From Spirosoma sp. (GTDB lineage Bacteria; Bacteroidota; Bacteroidia; Cytophagales; Spirosomataceae): 7,764 nucleotides of DNA. Of the stretch, positions 1-6,326 are shown piece by piece (the stretch's first letter is position 1; each line of letters begins with the position of its first letter). The DNA lies in contig JANXVQ010000098.1 in assembly GCA_025351545.1 (NCBI GenBank), forward strand, positions 1-7,764, read 5' to 3'. A model generated the notes under the pieces. It worked only from the letters and a program-made list of their open reading frames with translations, searched no databases and was not told where the DNA came from. A program made the translations under genes and the position numbers.

Positions 1-953
1 AAGATCGAATCAATCACTTGTAGAGTCGTTACACCGTCGGCTTCAGCTTCATAATTGAGCATAATCCGGTGGTTGAACACGTCAGGGGCTACTTCCTTAA
101 TGTCTTCGGGCAAGACGTAATCACGACGGTCGAAGTAGGCAAGGGCTTTCGCTGCCAGATTTAGATGGATACTGGCGCGGGGCGACACACCGAATTGAAT
201 ATAGCGGGCTTCGTCGCGAAGGTTGTATTCCATTGGCCGACGAGTGGCAAAGACCAACTCGATAATGTAGCGTTCGAGCGTTTCCGAAATGGTGATACCA
301 TTAATTTCGTCGCGGATGGCCGCCAGTTCTACTTTGCCCAGCACAGGTTGCACTTCATAGTCGAAATTCATGTTCGACATCCGGCGCATCACTTCCAGTT
401 CCTCTTCTTTATTCAGGTAATCCACGAAGACTTTCATCATGAATCGGTCTACCTGCGCTTCGGGAAGGGGATAGGTGCCTTCGTGCTCCACAGGGTTTTG
501 AGTAGCCATTACCAGAAATGGACGGTCAAGCACGAAGGTTTCTTCGCCAATAGTGACCTGTTTTTCCTGCATCGCTTCAAGCAAAGCCGCCTGTACTTTC
601 GCGGGTGACCGGTTAACTTCATCAGCCAGAATTAGATTGGCGAAAATAGGCCCCTGCTTCACCTCGAATTCAGCCGTTTTCTGGTTGAAAATCATGGTGC
701 CAATCAAGTCGGCTGGTAACAAATCCGGCGTAAACTGAATCCGCTGGAAGTCCAGCTCCAGTACTTTCGCCAGTGTATTAATGGTCAAAGTTTTGGCCAG
801 ACCCGGTACGCCTTCCAGCAAAATATGTCCGCCGGTAAACAGGCCGATGAGCAGCCGGTTGAGCAATCGGTCTTGTCCGACCACAACCTGGCTCATCTCG
901 CTGAACACTTCGCGGATTTTTGTATGGTACGTGAAAGAGGTGGTTGATTGCAT
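1..953 (-). CDS. moxR: MoxR-family AAA+ ATPase, 3' end cut by window edge
   Basis: Reading the minus strand from the ATG at 953 gives 317 uninterrupted codons to the window edge; the family is usually about 320-330 residues, so only a few C-terminal residues are missing. Visible AAA+ motifs are Walker A GVPGLAKT (residues 48-55), Walker B LILADE (107-112), the sensor-1 ATQNP (150-154) and the MoxR signature EGTYPLPEAQVDRF (158-171), which carries the arginine finger. A lid-like helical region follows and ends in NHRIMLNYEAEAD. MoxR proteins are cytoplasmic chaperone-like ATPases. They usually work with a neighbouring DUF58 and von Willebrand A protein in metal insertion or cell-envelope stress functions, but any such partner lies outside this window. 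The gene starts 57 bases after prmC on the same strand, so co-transcription is possible. The family call is firm; the specific substrate is unknown. Confidence 0.95.
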   Translation of the reverse strand, partial: MQSTTSFTYHTKIREVFSEMSQVVVGQDRLLNRLLIGLFTGGHILLEGVPGLAKTLTINTLAKVLELDFQRIQFTPDLLPADLIGTMIFNQKTAEFEVKQGPIFANLILADEVNRSPAKVQAALLEAMQEKQVTIGEETFVLDRPFLVMATQNPVEHEGTYPLPEAQVDRFMMKVFVDYLNKEEELEVMRRMSNMNFDYEVQPVLGKVELAAIRDEINGITISETLERYIIELVFATRRPMEYNLRDEARYIQFGVSPRASIHLNLAAKALAYFDRRDYVLPEDIKEVAPDVFNHRIMLNYEAEADGVTTLQVIDSI

Positions 954-1010
954 AATTATCTATTTACAGCTTACGGTAGGTTATTTCTCGTAGACTACCT
1001 GCCAATACCA

Positions 1011-1859
1011 TCAAAATGTTATCCGAATACTGCGGTCTTTACCATGAATATCTTTGTATACCTGAATTTTCGTGAATCCTCTATCAGCAAATACCTGCCG
1101 CGTAGCTTCGCCGAAACGTTCATTGATTTCAACATAGCAAGCGCCATCTTTTGTCAGGTGCCGAATACAGAAATCACCAACGGCCTTATAAAAAACCAAA
1201 GGATCGTTATCTTCTACAAAAAGTGCCAGACCGGGTTCGTAATCCAGCACATTCCGATGCATATCAGCGGCTTCGGAGCGTGTTACATACGGTGGATTAC
1301 TAACTACACAATCAAACCGATGACTGAAATCGGGCGATACGTTCAGGATATCCTGAATAGAAAATTGAACATCGGCTTTGAGATTTTCGGCGTTGTGCCG
1401 GGCCAATGTCAGGGCTTCTTCCGAAACATCCCAACCGGTTACGACCGACTGCGGAAGGAACCGGGCTAGTGTGATAGCGATGCAGCCGCTACCCGTGCCA
1501 ATGTCCAGAATAGGCACATCATCGGTGCGGTCGGCAAAGTCGTGCATAATGAGTCGCACTAAATCTTCGGTTTCGGGTCTTGGAATCAGCACATCGGGCG
1601 ATACTTCGAACTCCAGACCACAAAAAATCGTCGTGCCAATAACGTGCTGAATGGGTTCCTGTCGATTTAAACGCTCCAGAATCTTAAACCAATCGGGTTC
1701 GGTACGGTTCGGTGGCAACAGTTTGTCTGTGAGTACATCTGTTTTGCGCAGACCGAAATAGTGTTCGAGTAGCATAAAAGCCATTTCCCGTGCTTCTTCT
1801 GGCGAATAAGCCGTAATGTTCTTACTAAGTCGTTCGTATAGAGGTTTGGCTGTGGCCAT
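1011..1859 (-). CDS. prmC: Peptide chain release factor N5-glutamine methyltransferase PrmC (HemK)
   Basis: PrmC uses S-adenosylmethionine to methylate the glutamine of the GGQ motif of release factors RF1 and RF2, which speeds translation termination in the cytoplasm. Numbered from the ATG at 1859 (282 residues, a normal family length), the sequence has an N-terminal helical domain, IPRPETE (92-98), the SAM-binding loop DIGTGSGCIAI (119-129), the catalytic substrate-binding NPPY (188-191) and the C-terminal DIHGKDR (270-276). The frame extends upstream to a TTG at 1886. I prefer the ATG at 1859 because the nine extra residues (MAKLLDPNQ) do not resemble the family start and a promoter-like box overlaps that TTG. 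It is divergent from ribD and is followed by moxR after 57 bases. No frameshift or missing motif is seen. Confidence 0.95.
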   Translation of the reverse strand: MATAKPLYERLSKNITAYSPEEAREMAFMLLEHYFGLRKTDVLTDKLLPPNRTEPDWFKILERLNRQEPIQHVIGTTIFCGLEFEVSPDVLIPRPETEDLVRLIMHDFADRTDDVPILDIGTGSGCIAITLARFLPQSVVTGWDVSEEALTLARHNAENLKADVQFSIQDILNVSPDFSHRFDCVVSNPPYVTRSEAADMHRNVLDYEPGLALFVEDNDPLVFYKAVGDFCIRHLTKDGACYVEINERFGEATRQVFADRGFTKIQVYKDIHGKDRSIRITF

Positions 1860-1883
1860 TTGGTTCGGGTCGAGTAATTTTGC

Positions 1884-1891
1884 CAAAAATA
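1884..1891 (-). promoter_or_regulatory. Candidate Bacteroidota -7 promoter box for prmC
   Basis: On the minus strand this reads TATTTTTG, a full match to the Bacteroidota primary sigma factor -7 consensus TAnnTTTG. Transcription would then start near 1877 and leave a leader of about 18 bases before the ATG at 1859, which would rule out the alternative TTG start at 1886. No clear -33 TTG is seen at the usual distance. In an AT-rich stretch one box alone is weak evidence. Confidence 0.35.
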
Positions 1892-2020
1892 GGAAAGTTT
1901 AGGCGGTTCCTCGCTTGGATTGATGGCGTTCGATACCCACTTTACACGGGTTTCAAACAAATCGGCCATTCAGCGACTAAAACCGGACACCATACACTCA
2001 CAAACAGTCTGCCAATTATA

Positions 2021-3112
2021 ATGAACGAAATCTTCATGCTCCGCGCCCTTGAACTGGCCATGCTTGGCCGGGGTCATGTTAGCCCTAACCCGATGGTTGG
2101 GTGCGTACTTGTTTATGGCGAAGAGGGTCGTCAACGTATTATTGGCGAGGGCTGGCATCAACGATATGGCGAAACCCACGCCGAGCGTAACGCTATTTTG
2201 TCCGTTAGACCCGAAGATACGTATCTATTGCCTGAAAGTACGGCTTATGTAACACTTGAGCCTTGTTCGCATTATGGCAAGCAACCGCCCTGTGCTGACT
2301 TGCTTATGGAAAAGAAAATCGGACGGGTGGTTTGTTGCAATGATGATCCAAATCCGCTGGTAGCAGGGCAGGGCTTCGCGAAACTACGAGCCGCTGGCAT
2401 TGCTGTTGAAACAGGAATTTTAGCCGAAAAAGGCCGTGAACTGAACGCAAGATTCTTTACCTTTTTTGAGCGTAAGCGCCCTTACATACTTCTTAAATGG
2501 GCCGAAACAGCCGATGGGTTTATCGCAGGTGAACATGGTCGGCAAATCAAAATAAGTGGCGATTTGTCGAACCGGTTAGTACACCGCTGGCGGAGCGAAG
2601 AAGACGCGATTATGGTCGGGACTAACACCGCTCGTCTGGATAACCCACGTCTGAATATTCGCCTTTGGCCTACCCCCGCTGGTAAAAATCCGACGCGTAT
2701 TGTCATTGACAATCAGCTTGTGCTGGACCAGACAATAAGTCTATTCGATGGGTCCCAGCCAACTATTGTTTACCATCAGAATCAAGCAGGAAAACTGCCT
2801 GAACGAGATAATGTCATCTATTCATTTATTTCTCCGGATGCCGGGCCGTTCCTCACTCACTTAGTGCAAGACCTGCATCAACGCAGGATTCAGTCTGTGC
2901 TGGTAGAGGGCGGCACAACCTTGTTAAACTCATTTATGGAGGCTGACCTTTGGGACGAAATGCGGGTATTTCGGAGTCAAACAATGTTGGGTGAAGGACG
3001 GGGACGGTTCGCCGATGCGATAAAGGCCCCGATAGTTCGGGGTAATCTAATTAGTCGGCAGAAAGTAGGAGAGGATGAGTTGACGATCTATAAAAATAGC
3101 CCCGGAGATTAA
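2021..3112 (+). CDS. ribD: Bifunctional riboflavin biosynthesis deaminase/reductase RibD
   Basis: RibD performs two consecutive cytoplasmic steps of riboflavin synthesis: zinc-dependent deamination of the pyrimidine intermediate made from GTP, then NADPH-dependent reduction of its ribose side chain. From the ATG at 2021 the protein has 363 residues, close to the 367 of E. coli RibD. The N-terminal cytidine-deaminase-like domain has the zinc and proton-shuttle motif HAERN (53-57) and the second zinc motif PCSHYGKQPPC (81-91). The C-terminal dihydrofolate-reductase-like domain begins near RPYILLKWAETADG (153-166) and includes VGTNTARLDNPRL (199-211) and VEGGTTLLNSF (295-305). The frame is open up to 1880, but those 47 upstream residues do not resemble RibD and MNEIFMLRALELA is a typical start. 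There is no Shine-Dalgarno sequence, as usual in this phylum. No other riboflavin gene lies nearby. Confidence 0.96.
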   Translation: MNEIFMLRALELAMLGRGHVSPNPMVGCVLVYGEEGRQRIIGEGWHQRYGETHAERNAILSVRPEDTYLLPESTAYVTLEPCSHYGKQPPCADLLMEKKIGRVVCCNDDPNPLVAGQGFAKLRAAGIAVETGILAEKGRELNARFFTFFERKRPYILLKWAETADGFIAGEHGRQIKISGDLSNRLVHRWRSEEDAIMVGTNTARLDNPRLNIRLWPTPAGKNPTRIVIDNQLVLDQTISLFDGSQPTIVYHQNQAGKLPERDNVIYSFISPDAGPFLTHLVQDLHQRRIQSVLVEGGTTLLNSFMEADLWDEMRVFRSQTMLGEGRGRFADAIKAPIVRGNLISRQKVGEDELTIYKNSPGD

Positions 3113-3125
3113 ACCGGGGCTATTT
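3094..3125. terminator. Bidirectional hairpin terminator overlapping the end of ribD
   Basis: A perfect 12-bp inverted repeat, AAATAGCCCCGG (3094-3105) and CCGGGGCTATTT (3114-3125), encloses the 8-base loop AGATTAAA. The ribD stop codon TAA (3110-3112) lies in the loop, and the last ribD codons form the left arm. On the plus strand the tail after the stem is only moderately T-rich. Read on the minus strand, the stem runs into five T residues, so the structure would also stop transcripts arriving from the region of the decayed minus-strand gene at 3228-3422. The GC-rich core and perfect pairing make the hairpin itself certain; termination activity is inferred. Confidence 0.85.
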
Positions 3126-3227
3126 CCTGCTTGTTAAAACGATTCTTATTCGTGTCGAAAATTGACACCTTTCAAACCTAATTCGATTGGGCAACGGGCG
3201 TTGCATTACCCCTAATATTGCGACTGT

Positions 3228-3422
3228 CTACCAATTCTCCTCTAACGGAATCTCAAAAGAAGTACGGTCACCTACTTTTATTTCTTTTGCTTTAAACCCG
3301 ATAAAGCTAATAATGAGGATCTCATTTGGCGTAGCATCCAGAGAAAATATGCGTCGTTGGCTAATAGATACATTATAAGAGGTAATCTTTTGTCGATACG
3401 CCTTTCCCTCAGAATTTACATA
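3228..3422 (-). pseudogene. Remnant of a carboxypeptidase-like regulatory domain protein (TonB-receptor-type N-terminal domain)
   Basis: On the minus strand a 64-codon frame lies between an upstream stop (3423-3425) and a TAG (3228-3230). It has no ATG, GTG or TTG positioned to be a start. The translation begins SEGKAYRQKITSYNV after three residues. Its last part (residues 28-62: LDATPNEILIISFIGFK, then AKEIKVGDRTSFEIPLEE) has the pattern of the CarboxypepD_reg-like beta-sandwich: a 'TLVISFIGFKTQEI' strand pair followed by 'VGDRT..V.L'. In Bacteroidota this domain sits at the N-terminus of SusC/TonB-dependent receptors and many surface proteins. Here the domain start and everything after it are gone and the frame ends soon after the fold, so I call a decayed fragment. 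An intact very small gene with an unusual start is the less likely alternative. The plus-strand frame over the same bases is its shadow. Confidence 0.6.
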
Positions 3423-3450
3423 TTAATGGCTGGGACTCACAATGCTCAAT

Positions 3451-3458
3451 TATCTTTG
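3451..3458 (+). promoter_or_regulatory. Candidate Bacteroidota -7 promoter box for the TPR-ASKHA gene
   Basis: The sequence TATCTTTG matches the Bacteroidota -7 consensus TAnnTTTG exactly and lies 44 bases before the ATG at 3503, giving a leader of about 35-40 bases. No convincing -33 TTG element is seen at the usual distance. The position just upstream of an isolated gene behind a terminator supports it, but one box alone is weak evidence. Confidence 0.4.
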
Positions 3459-3502
3459 ATTTGGTAATTGTACTCTTTCCTTAAACAAGCTATTACACCC
3501 GG

Positions 3503-4930
3503 ATGAACTATCTTTTTTACCTGTTTTTAGCAATCGGGTACTCTATTTCGGCTCAGGCGCAAAACGCCACTAACTCTGTTGAGGCTTTACATTTTATTAA
3601 GTTAGGCAATACTCTGCGAATGGTTGACAGAACGCAACAGGCCATAGATCTACTATTGCGGGCTTTACCAGCCGTGCAGTCAAAAGACGTTTATATGGAG
3701 GCCGTTACGTATGAAAACTTAGGATTTGCCTATAGTGATCTGGAAAACAGTCAGGCTGCGGTGGGCTATTTTTATAAAGCCTATAACCTGTATAGAAAGC
3801 TGAACTATGGTGCTAGTGAAGCCGCTATGCAGCAATTGATTGGGGAAATGTCCGGGAAAGATCTGTACGCCGGCATTGATGTTGGGGCATCAGGTGTGAA
3901 GTTGGCTATTTTCCGAACGACGTTCGAAAACGGTTTTTATAACAAAGACATTAAAGTAAAACCTGTGGCACCCAATGTAACCCTGATTTCAGGAACGGCG
4001 CAAGCGTTTAAGGATGGGCAGGAGGTAATGGAAGCGTATCTGGACTCAATCCGGCATTATAATATACCCGCCAGCCATATTTACATCGCCTTCAGTAGTG
4101 GAGTCAATGAATCGCTGGGGAAAATGCCAGCAAAAAAAAAGAAACTGTACGAACTGTTTTCGGGACTGATTACCAACAGTATGCGTGGAAGCGATACCCT
4201 ACGAATAGACTCCACGCTGACGGCCGCCCGCGAAGCTGAACTGTTCCTGATTGGCTCTATTCCCCGCAAGTTATGGGTTACCGCGTCCTGTATTGATATT
4301 GGAAGCGGCAATACCAAAGGAGGTTATTATGATAGCGGCCGTCGGTTTCACTCAGTTAGCTTGCCTTTTGGCACTAAAACGCTGGCTAATCTGATTGACA
4401 ATAATCGGTCACTGGCTATTGATGCTTATAAAGCAGAAGCGCAGCGGGTAGTAAAAATGATTGCAGACACGGCAGTGAATGTCGAGTTCAATACCGCCAG
4501 CCCTGGGCTGCACCAACGTAAAACGGTTGCTTTAGGCGGTGGTATTGCCTGGGCAATGACTGCTTACCTGCACCCGGAAAAAGCCGGTACAACCGCTGTA
4601 CCCCTGACTATAGCCGATGCAGAGCGATTTTCCCAATTAGCCCTGACAGATTATCAATCACTGATTCACCCTGATCTAAGCGACCTGAATGATCCAGTTC
4701 TACGAAGAAAAGCGGAAACTGATGTTAATAATGTTCAGAACCAGTTCAACGAAAAACAAATTATTGCCGGAGCCCTGCTGTTAGAGGCCGTTATACGGGC
4801 TTATGTCAACACGTCCATACCAAAGCGGTTCGTCTTTATTCGGGATTCGGATATTAGCTGGGTAACGGGTAAGTTTCTGGAAACGCTTAACCAAAACTAC
4901 GAACAGGCCCTTGCGAAAGGCGCGCGGTAG
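3503..4930 (+). CDS. Predicted exported TPR protein with a Ppx/GppA-like ASKHA domain
   Basis: The 475-residue product starts with a hydrophobic signal-like segment (residues 1-20) with a likely cleavage site at SAQAQ-N. Two TPR-like helical repeats follow (about 26-59 and 64-101, the second with LGFAYSDLENSQAAVGYFYKA). The rest resembles the actin/hexokinase/Hsp70 fold, closest in pattern to Ppx/GppA exopolyphosphatases: phosphate-1 loop YAGIDVGASGVKLAIF (122-137), FSSGVNESL (197-205, the place of 'ATSALR' in Ppx), AREAELFLIG (242-251, the place of the catalytic 'EEARLI' segment), phosphate-2 loop CIDIGSGNTKGG (263-274), SLPFGTKTL (286-294) and adenosine-type loop VALGGGIAWAM (342-352). The acidic residue that ends the Ppx phosphate-2 motif (DIGGGSTE) is a lysine here (K272), so the classical phosphatase chemistry may be altered. 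The gene stands alone behind the candidate promoter at 3451 and is convergent with nagA, 12 bases away. Its function is unknown; export, nucleotide binding and polyphosphate handling are inferences. Confidence 0.85.
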   Translation: MNYLFYLFLAIGYSISAQAQNATNSVEALHFIKLGNTLRMVDRTQQAIDLLLRALPAVQSKDVYMEAVTYENLGFAYSDLENSQAAVGYFYKAYNLYRKLNYGASEAAMQQLIGEMSGKDLYAGIDVGASGVKLAIFRTTFENGFYNKDIKVKPVAPNVTLISGTAQAFKDGQEVMEAYLDSIRHYNIPASHIYIAFSSGVNESLGKMPAKKKKLYELFSGLITNSMRGSDTLRIDSTLTAAREAELFLIGSIPRKLWVTASCIDIGSGNTKGGYYDSGRRFHSVSLPFGTKTLANLIDNNRSLAIDAYKAEAQRVVKMIADTAVNVEFNTASPGLHQRKTVALGGGIAWAMTAYLHPEKAGTTAVPLTIADAERFSQLALTDYQSLIHPDLSDLNDPVLRRKAETDVNNVQNQFNEKQIIAGALLLEAVIRAYVNTSIPKRFVFIRDSDISWVTGKFLETLNQNYEQALAKGAR

Positions 4931-4942
4931 AAGGGTGCCGAT

Positions 4943-6112
4943 TTAGGTTAGTCGTTCACCCGATGCCCAGACGCCTTTTACGTTCATCGATTTATCCAGC
5001 CGTACCAGATTTGCCACATAACCAGGCTGAATCCTGCCTAGCTGATCGCCCATGCCAATAATTTCTGCCGGGATTACCGATGCCATTCGCAGCGCGTTGG
5101 TGAGTGGAATCTGCGCTTGTTCGACCGCAATCTTCACGCAGTCGAGTAGTGTAATGGCCGAACCCGCCAGATTGCCCTCGTTGTTGACATACCGGCCCGG
5201 CCCACTGATATCCGATTCGAAATGAACAACAAACTGCCCCAGTTCAAACGCAGGCCGGGGCGGATTGGCAAATAGCGCGTCAGAAATCAGAAATAATCGC
5301 TCACCGAGCAGTCGATAGGCGATGCGAATAGTTGTTGGATTACAATGATAACTATCGGCAATGATGCTAGCCCGAACGGTCGGATGATCGAAGATGGCCC
5401 CAACCACGCCCGGTTCGCGGCTTTCGAAACCACGCATGGCATTGTAGAGGTGGGTTGCCAGCGGAATACCTTCGTTGAAAGCCGTAGTGGCTTGCTGATA
5501 GGTAGCGTTGCTATGGCCGAATGAAAGGAGCGTATTGGCGTGCTTTAGTTTTTTAATGGTACTCAGTTGATCGGCCGTCAGAATTTCGGGCGCAAGTGTC
5601 ATAATGCGAATAACATCGGCGTTGGTGCTGAATAGGGTTTCCAACTCGCCTTCGGCTGGCGTTCGAACGTAGGCCATGCTATGTGCGCCACGCTTGATAG
5701 GATTAAAATACGGTCCTTCGATGTGAATGCCCGGCACGCCGAAGGGGTTTTCGGTCCGAACAGCTTGCACGGCTGCCATCGACTGTTGTATAATATCGAG
5801 CGACGTTGAATGAATTGTCGGCAGGAGGGTAGTCGTACCGTTTCGAGCGTGTGAATCGTAAATATGACGTACTGTCTCGGGCGTTGGCTGATCGTTCAGG
5901 AAAAAATGCGAGCCGCCGTAAAGCTGTAAATCGACCAGGCCCGGAATAAGGTAATCGCCATCGAGATCAATAATTGTAGTATTCTGGTTGTCAAGCCTGG
6001 TTATAGCAGTCGGCGTAATTTCGTCAATGCAACCGTCGGAAATACGTACTGATGTAGCGGGTAACCAGTCTATTCCGGTAAATACATTCGCATTTATAAA
6101 ATGATAGGTCAT
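4943..6112 (-). CDS. nagA: N-acetylglucosamine-6-phosphate deacetylase NagA
   Basis: NagA removes the acetyl group from N-acetylglucosamine 6-phosphate, giving glucosamine 6-phosphate and acetate, in amino-sugar catabolism and cell-wall recycling in the cytoplasm. The 389-residue length is typical. Amidohydrolase TIM-barrel features are PGLVDLQLYGG (57-67), the metal-ligand motif HIEGPYFNPIKRGAH (130-144, with E132), SFGHSNATY (197-205, H200), THLYNAMRGFESREPG (220-235, H221), IIADSYHCNP (250-259, H256), the catalytic aspartate in LISDALF (275-281, D278) and NEGNLAGSAITLLD (311-324). All expected catalytic residues are present. The ATG at 6112 is preceded by a very AT-rich leader without a Shine-Dalgarno sequence. 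No nagB, transporter or regulator is adjacent, so it appears to be a single-gene unit here, divergent from aroA. Confidence 0.96.
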   Translation of the reverse strand: MTYHFINANVFTGIDWLPATSVRISDGCIDEITPTAITRLDNQNTTIIDLDGDYLIPGLVDLQLYGGSHFFLNDQPTPETVRHIYDSHARNGTTTLLPTIHSTSLDIIQQSMAAVQAVRTENPFGVPGIHIEGPYFNPIKRGAHSMAYVRTPAEGELETLFSTNADVIRIMTLAPEILTADQLSTIKKLKHANTLLSFGHSNATYQQATTAFNEGIPLATHLYNAMRGFESREPGVVGAIFDHPTVRASIIADSYHCNPTTIRIAYRLLGERLFLISDALFANPPRPAFELGQFVVHFESDISGPGRYVNNEGNLAGSAITLLDCVKIAVEQAQIPLTNALRMASVIPAEIIGMGDQLGRIQPGYVANLVRLDKSMNVKGVWASGERLT

Positions 6113-6171
6113 ACTAATTAATTCAATTTAATTTTACAGTTACAAAGCGTGTAAGTGGTTGGTTACAAGCT

Positions 6172-6199
6172 TATAAGGTATTTGAAACCTTATAGGTTT
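6172..6199. promoter_or_regulatory. Overlapping inverted repeats, possible operator
   Basis: Two perfect inverted repeats share bases. TATAAGGT (6172-6179) pairs with ACCTTATA (6187-6194) across a 7-base spacer, and AAACC (6185-6189) pairs with GGTTT (6195-6199) across TTATA. The half-site AAGGT/ACCTT therefore appears in a compact symmetrical block between nagA and aroA, directly before a TATATTTG promoter-like box. This layout fits a dimeric repressor operator or alternative hairpins. No regulator gene is present to support a specific protein, and AT-rich repeats of this length can arise by chance. Confidence 0.4.
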
Positions 6200-6206
6200 A
6201 TATTTG
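6199..6206 (+). promoter_or_regulatory. Candidate Bacteroidota -7 box upstream of aroA
   Basis: TATATTTG matches the -7 consensus TAnnTTTG exactly. A TTTG at 6181-6184 could be a -33 element, but its 14-base spacing is shorter than usual. If used, transcription would begin near 6213 and leave a leader of over 110 bases before aroA that contains the hairpin region at 6234-6292. The box abuts the inverted-repeat block at 6172-6199, so a protein bound there would overlap the promoter. Confidence 0.35.
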
Positions 6207-6233
6207 TCAAGCATTAGTTGGATTGACTTCCAG

Positions 6234-6292
6234 TTGAGTTTTTTCGGTAATCCTGTTGAGAAAAGATAGGCTTGTCTCACAGCTTAACTCAA
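6234..6292 (+). other. Two-tier hairpin in the putative aroA leader
   Basis: An outer arm TTGAGTT (6234-6240) is complementary to AACTCAA (6286-6292). Inside it CTGT-T-GAGA (6253-6261) pairs with TCTCACAG (6275-6282) over eight base pairs with one bulged T and a 13-base loop. There is no T-run after it that would make it a terminator, and it does not match a riboswitch class that I recognise. It may be a structured leader or simply chance pairing. The other bases of the 6113-6326 gap hold no gene that I can support. Confidence 0.25.
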
Positions 6293-6326
6293 ATGATGGC
6301 CGGAATGTAGTAGGATTTTCGTTTTT

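Noticed and set aside
165..993. Several plus-strand open frames opposite moxR
   Set aside because: The minus strand gives a full MoxR with all AAA+ motifs across the same bases; the plus-strand translations show no domain pattern.
954..1010. Hairpin between prmC and moxR (GGTAG/CTACC)
   Set aside because: The stem has only five base pairs and no T-run; it could easily be chance.
948..1969. Open frames overlapping prmC in other frames and on the opposite strand
   Set aside because: PrmC motifs account for this stretch, and the alternative translations are low-complexity or patternless.
1887..2020. Possible FMN riboswitch in front of ribD
   Set aside because: The prmC-ribD gap is only about 160 bases between start codons, and I see none of the conserved FMN-element helices.
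3187..3378. Plus-strand 63-codon frame in the ribD downstream gap
   Set aside because: It is antisense to the recognisable carboxypeptidase-like remnant and has no family pattern of its own.
4928..4985. Terminator between the convergent TPR-ASKHA gene and nagA
   Set aside because: Only a five-base GGGTG/CACCC pairing with a long loop is visible, with no T-run.
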